This document shows, piece by piece, positions 43,078 to 51,952 of a DNA stretch of 64,000 nt (its first letter is position 1; every line of letters starts with the position of its first letter). The notes under the pieces are model-generated. The model was given only the letters and a program-made list of their open reading frames with translations, had not been told where the DNA came from and did not search any database. The position numbers and the translations under genes are program-made. Source of the DNA: Verrucomicrobiota bacterium (lineage in GTDB: Bacteria > Verrucomicrobiota > Verrucomicrobiia > Limisphaerales > JACRJZ01); assembly GCA_016219875.1 (NCBI GenBank), contig JACRJZ010000025.1, positions 1 through 64,000 on the forward strand, given 5' to 3'.

Positions 43078-44565
43078 ATGAACTACGGCGAGCTTTTCAA
43101 GCAGGTCGTGCCGGAGACCATCCTGGTGGCAGCGGCGTTCGTGGTGCTGCTGGTGGACTTGGCGTGGATGCGGCTCAAGCCGACTTCCACCCGCAGGACG
43201 GTGGCGGCGATGCTGGGCGGCTTGGGCTGCGCGGCGGCGTTTGCCTGGCTGCTGGAGGTCCAGGCCGCCGGCAGTTTCTGCGAAGGGATTCTGGTCGTCG
43301 ATCCGCTCACCCAAATGCTCAAGCAGGTCATCCTGATCCTGACCGTTTTCACCGCGGTGATTTCGGCGGAAGCGGATTTCACCGAGCACGTCGGTGAGTT
43401 TTTCGCGCTGCTGCTGCTGGCCACGGTGGCGATGATGTTCCTCGTTTCTTCGGAGGACTTGCTGATGATCTTCCTGTCGCTGGAGATGACGAGCCTTTGC
43501 CTTTACGTGATGACGGCGTTCAACAAGCAGAATCCGCAGTCGGCCGAAGCGGCGCTGAAGTACTTCCTGTTCGGCGGCACGGCAGCGGCGGTGATGTTGT
43601 TCGGGCTGAGCTTGATCTACGGGCTCGCGCACTCGACGAACTTGCGCGCCATCGCCGCGGCGCTCGGCGGGCAACGGTTGGAGCCGCTGTTCTACCTCGC
43701 GCTGGTGATGACCGTGGCCGGCCTCGGCTTCAAGGTGGCGGCAGTGCCGTTTCACCTCTGGGCGCCGGATGCGTATCAGGGCGCACCCACGCCGGCGGCG
43801 GCGTTCATCGCGTCGGGATCGAAGGTCGCGAGCTTCTTCGTGCTGGGCAAGTTGATGCTGCTGGGCTTGTCCGGGACGGGCGGCAGCGGCGCCTGGCGCG
43901 CGTTTGCGCCGGGCTGGGTTCCGCTGCTGGCCATGCTGGCGGTGCTGTCGATGGTGCTGGGGAACCTTGCCGCCATCGTCCAGAAGAGCGTGCGCCGGCT
44001 GCTGGCTTACTCGGCCATCGCGCACGCCGGTTACGCGCTGACGGGGCTGCTGGCGGGCCAGCCGGAGGCGATGGCCTCGCTGCTTTACTACGTGATCACT
44101 TACGGACTCGCGGTCCTGGGCGCGTTCGCCGTGGTCGGAGTGGTGGAGGGGCGGGCGGGCGACGACGGCTTCGCGGCCTTGGCCGGATTGAGCCGGCGTG
44201 CGCCCGTGCTGGCGCTGTGTCTGCTGGTGTTCATCCTCTCGCTGGCCGGCATCCCGCCGCTGGCGGGGTTCTTCGGCAAGTTTTACGTCTTCACCGCCGC
44301 CGTGAAATCCGACCCGAAGAACTTGGGCTTGCTCTGGCTGGTGATCGTCGCCATCGCGATGAGCGCGGTGTCGCTCTACTACTACCTGCAAGTGCTGAAG
44401 CAGGTTTATGTCGCGGAAATCCCCGCCGGAACAAACCCGCTCCAGGTTTCACGCGCCACGCAACTCGCCGTTGGGGCGCTGGCGCTGGCGGTGGTGGCAC
44501 TGGGTTGCTGGCCGGGCGCGCTGGTGGAAAAATTGCTCGGCGTCATCCGGCAGGCGGGGCTGTAG
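43078..44565 (+). CDS. nuoN: NADH-quinone oxidoreductase subunit N
   Basis: The 495-residue antiporter-like subunit has the expected residues: Glu in LSLEMTSLCLYVM, Lys in GLGFKVAAVPFHLWAPDAYQGAP, Lys in IASGSKVASFF and the Lys in AGFFGKFYVF. About 14 transmembrane segments are predicted. It is the last gene of the nuo operon, convergent with the O-antigen-ligase-like gene only 3 bp away. Confidence 0.96.
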   Translation: MNYGELFKQVVPETILVAAAFVVLLVDLAWMRLKPTSTRRTVAAMLGGLGCAAAFAWLLEVQAAGSFCEGILVVDPLTQMLKQVILILTVFTAVISAEADFTEHVGEFFALLLLATVAMMFLVSSEDLLMIFLSLEMTSLCLYVMTAFNKQNPQSAEAALKYFLFGGTAAAVMLFGLSLIYGLAHSTNLRAIAAALGGQRLEPLFYLALVMTVAGLGFKVAAVPFHLWAPDAYQGAPTPAAAFIASGSKVASFFVLGKLMLLGLSGTGGSGAWRAFAPGWVPLLAMLAVLSMVLGNLAAIVQKSVRRLLAYSAIAHAGYALTGLLAGQPEAMASLLYYVITYGLAVLGAFAVVGVVEGRAGDDGFAALAGLSRRAPVLALCLLVFILSLAGIPPLAGFFGKFYVFTAAVKSDPKNLGLLWLVIVAIAMSAVSLYYYLQVLKQVYVAEIPAGTNPLQVSRATQLAVGALALAVVALGCWPGALVEKLLGVIRQAGL

Positions 44566-44568
44566 CGG

Positions 44569-46494
44569 TCACGGCTTCTTCCGCTTCTGCTCTGCTTCCC
44601 TTTCGTCGATGAGCTTGAGGTAGGTGCGGGCGATGGGGTTGTCCGTCCAAAAGCGGCGCAGCGATTGCGTGAACCACTCGCGGGCCTTGGCGTAGTCCTC
44701 CACCTGGAAGTAATGCCAGCCCACGTGGGCCAGCATGTAGTAGCCGTTGGGGTCGAGCTTGACGCCGCGCTCAAACCATTCGCCCGACTCGCCGTGGCGG
44801 CCCAACCAGTCCAGGCACATGCCAATGCGCATGTAGCCGTAGCCGTCGTAGGGGTTGAGTTCGACTGCGCGCTTGAACCAGTCCATGGCCGTGGTGGCGA
44901 GTTGTTCGTAGCCGGGTTCGCCCAGCCAGCTTCGGCGGCGCAAGTTCTCCCCCAGGGCGTAGGCGGTTTCGGCGTTCTTCGGATTCACGGCAAAGGCCTT
45001 CTCCAACAGCGCCTGTTTAGCCGCGGGGTCGTCGGACAGGGCTTCCGCGCGACGGAGAAAACTGTGCTCGCGCGCCGTCCGCCAGCCTTCCGCCGCGAGA
45101 TAGATCAGCGCGGCGCCGATGAACAACGTGCCGAGCACTTGCCCGGTGCGATGCTGCGTCACCCAATAGCGGTCGCTGGCGAACCGAAGATGCGCCGTCA
45201 CCAGCGCCATGAGCGTGACCACGAGGATGGCGTTGGCGGGAATGTGCATGTTGAAATCGACGACGCTGTGGACGAGCACCGTCAGCAGGCCGATCGACGC
45301 GCCGAGCACGAAGGCGGACTTGTTGCTGCGCTTCTGGGCGAGGTCGTTCCCGCGGCGCCGGATGAACCGCCAGCCGCGGAACACCCCATAGTAGAGCAAC
45401 GCCCAGGAAGCCCCCACGAGCGCAAAGCCGATCACGCCCCAGTCGGCCAGCGTGTTGAGGTAGTCGTTGTGGGCGCGCTCCGGCCGTCCCTGCAACTGGT
45501 CGTGCATGTCCCGGTATTCGCGATAGCGGAAGTCGAAATGCCCCGGACCCACCCCCGTCCAGACGTGGTCTTTCCACATGCGGATGGTCGCCGGCCAGAT
45601 GCGGAGGCGGAGGTTGGGGTCCGTGCCCGCCAGCCGGGTGGCACTCAGCCGTTCCCGCAGCCGCCAGGACTTGAAGTACGCGAGTGTGCCGCCCAGCACC
45701 ACAATGAGGATGATGGCAATCCCGAAGATGCGCGACGACCGCTGGCGCAGGATGCAGGACAAAAAAACGAGCAGGCCCGCCGCGCTGGCCACCCACGCGC
45801 CCCGGGACACCGAAACCACCAGCCCCGCCATCATCACCAGCGCGCCGTAGGCCAGCATCACGCGCGGCACGGCCTTGAAGCGGCCGGTCACGGCGAACGA
45901 CAGCGCCAACGGCATCAACAAGCCGAGGAAGCCCGCGAAGTGATTGGGACAGATGTACGTGCCGGAGGCCCGCCCGGCATAGTCCGGGGGCCGGGTGAAA
46001 TGCCAGACCCGGTTGGTATTCGTCAGGTACTGGACCGCCGCGTAGAACGCGATCACCGTCCCCAGCCCGACCAGCGTCAAGGCGATGATCCGCGTGCTTT
46101 CCTGGCGATGGAGGTTGTTGAGCACGGCGAAGAACAACGCCGCGTAAATCAGGATGCGGATCAACTCCTGGCGCGCCACCCACTCGAGGTCCGCCGTGAA
46201 GTAACGAACGACGGCGAAGACGACGAAGGCCGCCACCGGCCAGCAGATCGGCGTCCAGAGCAGCCGGTGGGTTTTCCCGAACCAATAGCGCACCAGCCAC
46301 AGCGCCAGAATGCCCACGGTAAGAAACTGGAGGATGACAAACTCCGAAGGCCGGACGGCGCCCAACGCCAGGGGACCGAGGACCAGCACGCCCAGCGTCA
46401 GAGCCAAAATCCCGCGCTCGCACCGCGCATCAATCTGCTCGCGCCGCGCTCGCGCCGGCGATGCTGCTCCCTGTTGTCCCTCGGTCTCCACCAT
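44569..46494 (-). CDS. O-antigen ligase/polymerase-like membrane protein with TPR tail
   Basis: The 641-residue protein has about 11 transmembrane segments (for example LALTLGVLVLGPLALGA and LFFAVLNNL). The large loop contains WTGVGPGHFDFRYREYRDMHDQLQGRPERAHNDYLNTLADWG, the Wzy_C signature whose His and Arg residues are needed in WaaL-type ligases. The C-terminal third is made of TPR-like repeats (AVNPKNAETAYALGENL, AVELNPYDGYGYMRIGMCLDWLG, VKLDPNGYYMLAHVGWHYF). It may join or polymerise surface glycans. It lies 18 bp downstream of the leuC-like gene. Confidence 0.85.
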   Translation of the reverse strand: MVETEGQQGAASPARARREQIDARCERGILALTLGVLVLGPLALGAVRPSEFVILQFLTVGILALWLVRYWFGKTHRLLWTPICWPVAAFVVFAVVRYFTADLEWVARQELIRILIYAALFFAVLNNLHRQESTRIIALTLVGLGTVIAFYAAVQYLTNTNRVWHFTRPPDYAGRASGTYICPNHFAGFLGLLMPLALSFAVTGRFKAVPRVMLAYGALVMMAGLVVSVSRGAWVASAAGLLVFLSCILRQRSSRIFGIAIILIVVLGGTLAYFKSWRLRERLSATRLAGTDPNLRLRIWPATIRMWKDHVWTGVGPGHFDFRYREYRDMHDQLQGRPERAHNDYLNTLADWGVIGFALVGASWALLYYGVFRGWRFIRRRGNDLAQKRSNKSAFVLGASIGLLTVLVHSVVDFNMHIPANAILVVTLMALVTAHLRFASDRYWVTQHRTGQVLGTLFIGAALIYLAAEGWRTAREHSFLRRAEALSDDPAAKQALLEKAFAVNPKNAETAYALGENLRRRSWLGEPGYEQLATTAMDWFKRAVELNPYDGYGYMRIGMCLDWLGRHGESGEWFERGVKLDPNGYYMLAHVGWHYFQVEDYAKAREWFTQSLRRFWTDNPIARTYLKLIDEREAEQKRKKP

Positions 46495-46512
46495 GTGGCC
46501 CAGGTCAGAGGT

Positions 46513-47883
46513 TTAGCTGAGGAACGCGCGCGGATCGGTCACCTGGCCGGTGAGCGCGCTGGCCGCGACGGTGGCGGGCGAAGCCAGGAACACCTGCGAT
46601 TCCTTGTGGCCCATGCGGCCGGGAAAATTGCGGTTCGTGGCGCTGATGCACTTGAGCGGCGTGTTCATGCGCCCGAAGGTGTCCACTGGCCCGCCGAGAC
46701 ACGCGGCACAACCGGCGTTCTCGGTCATCTGCACGCCGGCCGCGACCAGCACCTGCCAAATGGTCTGGTCTCCCCAGTAAGTCGTCTGCAGATCGCGGAC
46801 GATCTCCGGCGTGGCCGGCACGCCAAACGTGTCGAGGACCACTTTCTTCCCACGCACGATGCGGGCGAATTCCAGGAAGTCGCTGGTCTTGCCGCCCGTG
46901 CAGGAGCCGATGTAGGCGCGGTCCAGTTTGAGGCTGCCGAGTTCCTTGGCCGTCTTGCGCTGGCCCGGATCGGGGTGGCAAGCCACGAGGGGCTCCAGTT
47001 GGTCGAGGTCCACGACCGTCTCGTAAACGAACTTCTCGTTCTTGTCGCAGGTCACGGGTTCATAGGATTGCTTGGTGCAGTTGAGGCGGGTGCGGTAGTT
47101 GACGAATTCCTCTGTCTTGGCGTCGAACTCGAAGATGCCGTTCTTGCCGCCGGCTTCGATGGCCATGTTCGCGACCGTCATCCGGTCGTCCATGGACAGG
47201 CTGGCCACGCCGGGGCCGTCGAATTGCAGGGCACGGTAGGTCGCGCCGTCGAAGCCGATTTCGCCGATGCAATGGAGGATGATGTCCTTGGCCATGACGC
47301 CAGGCTGGAGCCGGCCTTCGAGGCGGAAGTGCATCGTCTCCGGGACCTTCAGGAGCAGTTTGCCGGTGCCCATCACGAAGCCCGCGTCCGTGTTGCCGAT
47401 GCCCGTGGCGAACTCGTTGAACGCCCCCGCCGTGCAGGTGTGCGAATCCGTGCCGAAGAGCACCTCGCCGGGGCGCGTGTGGCCCTTTTGCGGCAGCGCG
47501 CTGTGGCACACGCCGGCGTAGCGCGAACCAAACTGCCGGACAAACTGGCCCTTGGACGCGTCGAATTTCCACGCCCCGTTCCGGTCGTCGATCACGTCGT
47601 AGAAATAGGTGATGTCTTGCTCCTTCACGAACTCCCGAAGGAGATCAACGTTGCGGTTGGACTTGGAGTCCGAGGTGAAGATGTAGTGGTCCGGCGTGAT
47701 GACGATCTTCTGGCGGTCCCAGACCTTGGCGGTGGGGCCGAATTCCCGTTTGAAGACGCCGATGGTGCCCGGGCCGCACACGTCATGCGTCATGAGCACA
47801 TCCGCGTTCACCCAGACATTGTCACCCGCCTGCACGCCCGGCTTGCCAGCCGCGCGGGCCAGAAGTTTTTCCGTCAAAGTCAT
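46513..47883 (-). CDS. leuC: 3-isopropylmalate dehydratase large subunit-like (aconitase family)
   Basis: The 456-residue product has the aconitase-type cysteines for the 4Fe-4S cluster: one in the IGSCTGG segment and two in NAGCAACLGG. Other marks are HDVCGPGTIGVF, VWDRQKIVITPDHYIF, FGTDSHTCTAGAFNEFATGIGNTD and GRMGHKESQVFLASPATVAASALTG. It fits the LeuC/homoaconitase group. The ATG at 47883 (MTLTEKLLARAAGKPGV) is the typical start. No small subunit (leuD) is in the window, so the step (leucine versus another hydroxyacid pathway) is not certain. Confidence 0.85.
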   Translation of the reverse strand: MTLTEKLLARAAGKPGVQAGDNVWVNADVLMTHDVCGPGTIGVFKREFGPTAKVWDRQKIVITPDHYIFTSDSKSNRNVDLLREFVKEQDITYFYDVIDDRNGAWKFDASKGQFVRQFGSRYAGVCHSALPQKGHTRPGEVLFGTDSHTCTAGAFNEFATGIGNTDAGFVMGTGKLLLKVPETMHFRLEGRLQPGVMAKDIILHCIGEIGFDGATYRALQFDGPGVASLSMDDRMTVANMAIEAGGKNGIFEFDAKTEEFVNYRTRLNCTKQSYEPVTCDKNEKFVYETVVDLDQLEPLVACHPDPGQRKTAKELGSLKLDRAYIGSCTGGKTSDFLEFARIVRGKKVVLDTFGVPATPEIVRDLQTTYWGDQTIWQVLVAAGVQMTENAGCAACLGGPVDTFGRMNTPLKCISATNRNFPGRMGHKESQVFLASPATVAASALTGQVTDPRAFLS

Positions 47884-48205
47884 AGCAAAGACGGGGCACA
47901 CTAGCCGAGCGCCAGAGGGACTGCAACAGGCGATTGGGCTGGCGATTGGGCTGTCTGCCGGCCCGTGTGCGATTAGCAGCAGGGCCGCCTCAAGCCAGGT
48001 TCAGCACGTCGGTAGTGCGGACTCGAAGTCTGCTGTGAGCCAAATGCAAATCCTCGCCGGCTTGCCGCTGCGGCCAGCCACAGCGCAAATGTGTACCGGC
48101 TGTTCCTGGCCAAGGGCGCGTTGGCAACCACCACCCTCGTCGCCATCCACCCCGGCACAGTAGTTCCACCGTCAGGTTCTCCGATGGCCCGGCCTCACCT
48201 GCCCC
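47884..48205. other. intergenic region with no recognised feature
   Basis: This 322-bp stretch between the leuC start and the addB stop has a short direct repeat (GGCGATTGGGCT twice near 47930-47950). I see no gene, tRNA or clear palindrome. Confidence 0.6.
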
Positions 48206-51200
48206 TCACGTTTTCACCATCGGTCGGAGGACGCGATAGGGTTCCACCCACGGATCGAAGCGGCAGACGGCGCGGAAGTCGCAGTGCTGGCAGGCAGTTT
48301 CGGTGTTCTTGCGGTAGGGCGACACGCCGGCGTTGCCGGCAAAGATCTCGCCGCCAATGCGCTGAAGATGTTGCTCTGAGAGTTCGAGGAATTGCTGGAA
48401 CTTCTCCGGCGTCAGCGCCTCCGTGCAGTTCGCGGACACGTTGCCGTCCTTGTTCAGCCGGTACTTGAACTGATCGCCGGAGCGGGCGTCTTCCCGGTTG
48501 TCGAAGAGCCGCAGCCAGCCCGAGTTGAACCGACCCGTGTGGACGTAACCGCTGCGTCGCGCGTCGGCGGCAGCCGAAAGCACCTCCGCACGGCTGGCAC
48601 CGGAGCCGCTTTCGCCGCGCAGACTCACGTAGAACACGCCGGCCGGCGTGAGCCGCTCCACGTTCAACGCCTCGAGCGGATTCTCCAGATGCCGCAGCAC
48701 ACTCAGGTAGGAAGGCAGTTGCAGTTGCAGCCCGTGTTGCAGCTTCGTGGCGTCGAGCGGATGCACGCGCGACTTGTAGTCGATGACCGTGACAAGGGCT
48801 TCCTCGTCTGAAATCCGGCAGAGATCAATCCGGTCGATCCGTCCGCGCAGCCGCAAGGCATGGCCCGCGTCCACCGGCAGCCGCCATGCGGGCAACGGAC
48901 TGCCCTCGAAACCGAAATCGACTTCCACCGCGTAGGGATCGAACTCGCATTGCCGCGCCCAGTCGATCAGCACGGCGATGAGTTGCTCCAACGCGTCGAT
49001 GAGCAGTTCGGCTTTGAAGCGCGCGGCGTCGCTGGCCAGGAAGATCCCGTCGCGGAACAGAGGCAGCAGGTCTTCGGCGCTGCGGCGGATCATCACGCAC
49101 GCCTCCGGCACGGGCAGGTCCCGCCAGCGGCGGCCGTGCGCCCGGACGCGGCAGTGGAAGTCCTTCAGCACTTCATGTTGGAAGGAGCCTTGCTCGCGCT
49201 CGTCGGCCTCGAACTGCTTCCGCTCCTCCGCCCGCAGGCCGCGCGCGACGAAGAACTTGAACGGGCACGCGGCGAAGTCTTCGAGCGCGCTCACCGAGGT
49301 CGTGAGTTCCTGGCCGTACAACTTCTCCGTCGCAGCCACCCGCAGCGCCTGGCCAACGGTGGCCGCGACCTGGCTCCATTTCTCGACGATGGGAGCGAAT
49401 GGCGGAAGCGGCTCAAAGCGGCTCAAGGATTGGAACTGCTCCGCTGCGGGCCGGGTCTTGTTGCGCAGCAGCGGGGCGGCCAGTTCGCAAACGTGCTGGG
49501 CGGCCAGCCAGGAGGGCGCGGCGTCAGCAGCTTCCAGAGCACCGAACTCCTCCACCACCCAATCCGGGAACATCCGCTTGACCTGATCGATGAAGAGCGA
49601 CGGGTTGAGGGCGCGGCCGTCTTCGTCGCTTTGGGCGTGAGTGAGGACGAGCCGGCGGCGGGCGCGAGTGCAGGCGATGTAGCCGAAGTAACGTTCGTGG
49701 CCGAGACGCAGCTTGCGGTTTGGGCCAAGGAAGACGCGCTGGCCCTCCAACTCGTCGCGGTCTGCGTCCGTGAGCAGGACGGCGGGCGGCGGCGGCGCGG
49801 GGAATACGCCTTCATTCAGGCCGAGGATAATCGCCAATTGCAGGTCGGGATTGCGCGAGCGGTCGATGGCGCCGAGCAGCACCTGGTCCAGCGCGGGCGG
49901 GATCACGCCCACCGTCAGGCCGCCGAGGCCCGCTTCGAGGATCGGCAGCCAGTCCCGCAACGGCAACGCTTCCGTCGGAAACGCCAGCGCCAGGTTCGCG
50001 AGCCACAACTGCATCTGGTCCCAGACGGTGGAGTGGAGTGCGGAATGCGGAGTGCGGAATGCGGATTGGTCTTCGGCGGCGGAGTGATTGGCCCACGCTT
50101 CCAGCCGGCTCTCGACCTGGAGTGTTTCCCAAAGTTCGCTCAGCGCCTCCGCGAGTTGGGCGCCGGTCGGCTGGAACTGCGTCTCGCTCAGGCGCGCGGC
50201 CAGTGCGAGAAACGGCGGAACGAGTTCCTGGCGCAGACGCTCAGCCTCGTGAGCCGGGCCAGTCGGAGCGGGCGACGCAATCCCGTCGCGCCAAACCGCG
50301 CCTTCCCAGCCGTGTTCCAGCGCGGCGTTCTCCAGCCAGTCGATCTGCTCGTCGCGCGCGGACACGAGGCCGGTCTTGAGCGCGCCAATCCAATCCTCAT
50401 GCTTCCAACCAAACGCCACCGTGCGCAATGCCGAGCGCGTCAGTTCTGCCAGCGGGTGATGCGCGACAGGCTCGCGGCGGTCGAGGAAGAACGGGATTTC
50501 GTAGCGTGTGAACACGCGGCGCAGCGCGTCGTGATAGCCGTCCAACGAGCGCACCAGCACGGCGCAATCGCGGAATCGCCCGCCGGCGCGGACGTGACGG
50601 AGGATTTCGTGCGCGGCGAGCGTGGCTTCGGCTTCCGGCGTCGGACAGACGGCGACACGGAGAGGGTAGGCGCTGGCCGCTTCGTCCGAGGCCGGGCGGG
50701 AGTCGGTCCAGTGCGCTTCGAGATGGGCCAGCGCCGGACTGGCGGCGAAGCGATCGCGTGCAGTCTGACGCTGCAGCGTCTCCACCGTCACCTCGCAGTC
50801 CGGCAAGGCCGCCAGGCGCGCGCGGCACTGGCGGAAGCTTTGCGCGACGACCGCCCACGTCGAAAGCCACGGCAGTTCATCGGCTGGCTCGCGATCAAGA
50901 CAGAAGGCCAGCGTCGCGCGGTCGCAATGCGGCACCAGCGCGGCCAGCAGGTCGAGTTCCTGGGGCGTCATCTCGGCGAAGCCATCGAGCCACAGCCCGG
51001 CCAGGCGGATTGCAGATTGCAGATTGCAGATTGCAGATTGCGGATTGGCGATCCCAGATTCCGACGACGTTGAACTTTGAACTTTGAACTTTGAACTCTC
51101 GATCAATGCTTCCGCCGCCCGATCCAAGAGACCGTTGGCATCTTGCAGGCCGTGCTCGTTCAGCCAGCCCAGATAGCCTTCCAGCACCAACGCCAGGTCG

Positions 51201-51676
51201 TGCAGTTTGGCGGCGAGCGCCGGCGTCACGTCGGGTTTGGCGGCGAGCGCGGCGAGTTTGGCGGGCGGAAGTTGGTGTCGCTGCAACTCGCGCAGGAGCA
51301 GGCTGAGCTGCTGGGCGAAGCCCGGCAGGCGCGCAGTGGCATGGAAGGTCTGGAGCTGCTTCTCGCGCTCCATCCGCATGAGCAGCGCGCGGAGCACCAT
51401 GACCCGGCCCTCTTCGTCCAGCACGCGCGGCGGCGGGGCGAGTTCGCTCAGGATGAGTTCGGCCAGCCGCTCGAACGAGACGATCTGCAAGCGCGTGTAG
51501 CCCGGCAAGTCCGGGTCCGCCAGCAACTGGCGTTCGAGCTGAAACGTGGCCTGCTTGGGTGCCAGCAGCAGCAACGGCAAACCCTCCGGCGACGTCTGGA
51601 GCGCGCCGCGAATCTCCGCCAAGCAGCGCCACGTCTTGCCGCTGCCCGCCGGCCCCAGCAGGAAGGTCACTTGCAC
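48206..51676 (-). CDS. AddB-like helicase-nuclease (PD-(D/E)XK)
   Basis: The 1156-residue protein begins MQVTFLLGPAGSGKTWRC with a Walker A motif. Other helicase-like blocks include VSFERLAELIL and YIACTRARRRLVLTHA. The C-terminal nuclease has LRGRIDRIDLC, VTVIDYKS and QLQLPSYL. Cysteines in DFAACPFKFFVARGL and ACQHCDFRAVCRFD probably bind an Fe-S cluster, as in AddB. It would process double-strand breaks with an AddA partner, not seen here. Two low-complexity inserts come from 7-bp repeats: about residues 193-223 ([19 protein letters not shown]) and about 534-547 (FRTPHSALHST). Confidence 0.85.
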   Translation of the reverse strand: MQVTFLLGPAGSGKTWRCLAEIRGALQTSPEGLPLLLLAPKQATFQLERQLLADPDLPGYTRLQIVSFERLAELILSELAPPPRVLDEEGRVMVLRALLMRMEREKQLQTFHATARLPGFAQQLSLLLRELQRHQLPPAKLAALAAKPDVTPALAAKLHDLALVLEGYLGWLNEHGLQDANGLLDRAAEALIESSKFKVQSSTSSESGIANPQSAICNLQSAIRLAGLWLDGFAEMTPQELDLLAALVPHCDRATLAFCLDREPADELPWLSTWAVVAQSFRQCRARLAALPDCEVTVETLQRQTARDRFAASPALAHLEAHWTDSRPASDEAASAYPLRVAVCPTPEAEATLAAHEILRHVRAGGRFRDCAVLVRSLDGYHDALRRVFTRYEIPFFLDRREPVAHHPLAELTRSALRTVAFGWKHEDWIGALKTGLVSARDEQIDWLENAALEHGWEGAVWRDGIASPAPTGPAHEAERLRQELVPPFLALAARLSETQFQPTGAQLAEALSELWETLQVESRLEAWANHSAAEDQSAFRTPHSALHSTVWDQMQLWLANLALAFPTEALPLRDWLPILEAGLGGLTVGVIPPALDQVLLGAIDRSRNPDLQLAIILGLNEGVFPAPPPPAVLLTDADRDELEGQRVFLGPNRKLRLGHERYFGYIACTRARRRLVLTHAQSDEDGRALNPSLFIDQVKRMFPDWVVEEFGALEAADAAPSWLAAQHVCELAAPLLRNKTRPAAEQFQSLSRFEPLPPFAPIVEKWSQVAATVGQALRVAATEKLYGQELTTSVSALEDFAACPFKFFVARGLRAEERKQFEADEREQGSFQHEVLKDFHCRVRAHGRRWRDLPVPEACVMIRRSAEDLLPLFRDGIFLASDAARFKAELLIDALEQLIAVLIDWARQCEFDPYAVEVDFGFEGSPLPAWRLPVDAGHALRLRGRIDRIDLCRISDEEALVTVIDYKSRVHPLDATKLQHGLQLQLPSYLSVLRHLENPLEALNVERLTPAGVFYVSLRGESGSGASRAEVLSAAADARRSGYVHTGRFNSGWLRLFDNREDARSGDQFKYRLNKDGNVSANCTEALTPEKFQQFLELSEQHLQRIGGEIFAGNAGVSPYRKNTETACQHCDFRAVCRFDPWVEPYRVLRPMVKT
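50033..50075 (+). repeat. 7-bp tandem repeats inside addB (GGAATGC/GGAGTGC type)
   Basis: About five units of GGAGTGC/GGAATGC/GGATTGG are in frame and encode FRTPHSALHS in AddB. Confidence 0.8.
51008..51101 (+). repeat. two 7-bp tandem repeat blocks inside addB
   Basis: Five ATTGCAG-type units (51008-51042) and about four TTGAACT units (51069-51098) add a Ser/Gln-rich stretch of about 31 residues without breaking the frame. Confidence 0.88.
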
Positions 51677-51721
51677 GGCCCCTTTCTAGCGCCGGCCCCG
51701 CGGACGGCAAGGGAAGAGAGG

Positions 51722-51855
51722 AATTGCAAAATGCAGATTGCAGATTGCGGACGGGCGGGGGGAACCGTTGCGGGTTTCGAGTTTCGAGTTTCGAGCCTGT
51801 CGCCGACAGGGCGCGCAACTCGAAACTCGGAACCCGAAACTCGAAACACTTCTGT
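51722..51855. repeat. 7-bp repeats in the addB-gspE intergenic region
   Basis: Units of ATTGCAG (51722-51750) are followed by GTTTCGA units (51775-51796) and their inverted counterparts ACTCGAA near 51820-51850, around a CCTGTCGCCGACAGG hairpin. They fill most of the 276-bp gap. A weak TTGACC at 51881 may be a -35 box for the secretion operon. Confidence 0.7.
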
Positions 51856-51952
51856 CTTTTGCCTTTCTCCCAAACTTTCTTTGACCTTGCGGCGCAACTT
51901 TTCGTAGGTTCGCGCGTTAATTGTCCGAGAACGACACAAGACTGTTCTGCCG

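Noticed and set aside
44665..47904. 1079-codon plus-strand frame opposite the ligase-like and leuC genes
   Set aside because: The minus-strand genes match known families along their whole length; the plus frame is a GC-driven shadow.
47884..48205. tRNA or small RNA gene in the leuC-addB gap
   Set aside because: No cloverleaf or TTCGA-type T-loop pattern could be fitted by eye.
48860..51073. 737-codon plus-strand frame opposite addB
   Set aside because: No domain resemblance, and it is fully antisense to a gene with clear helicase-nuclease motifs.
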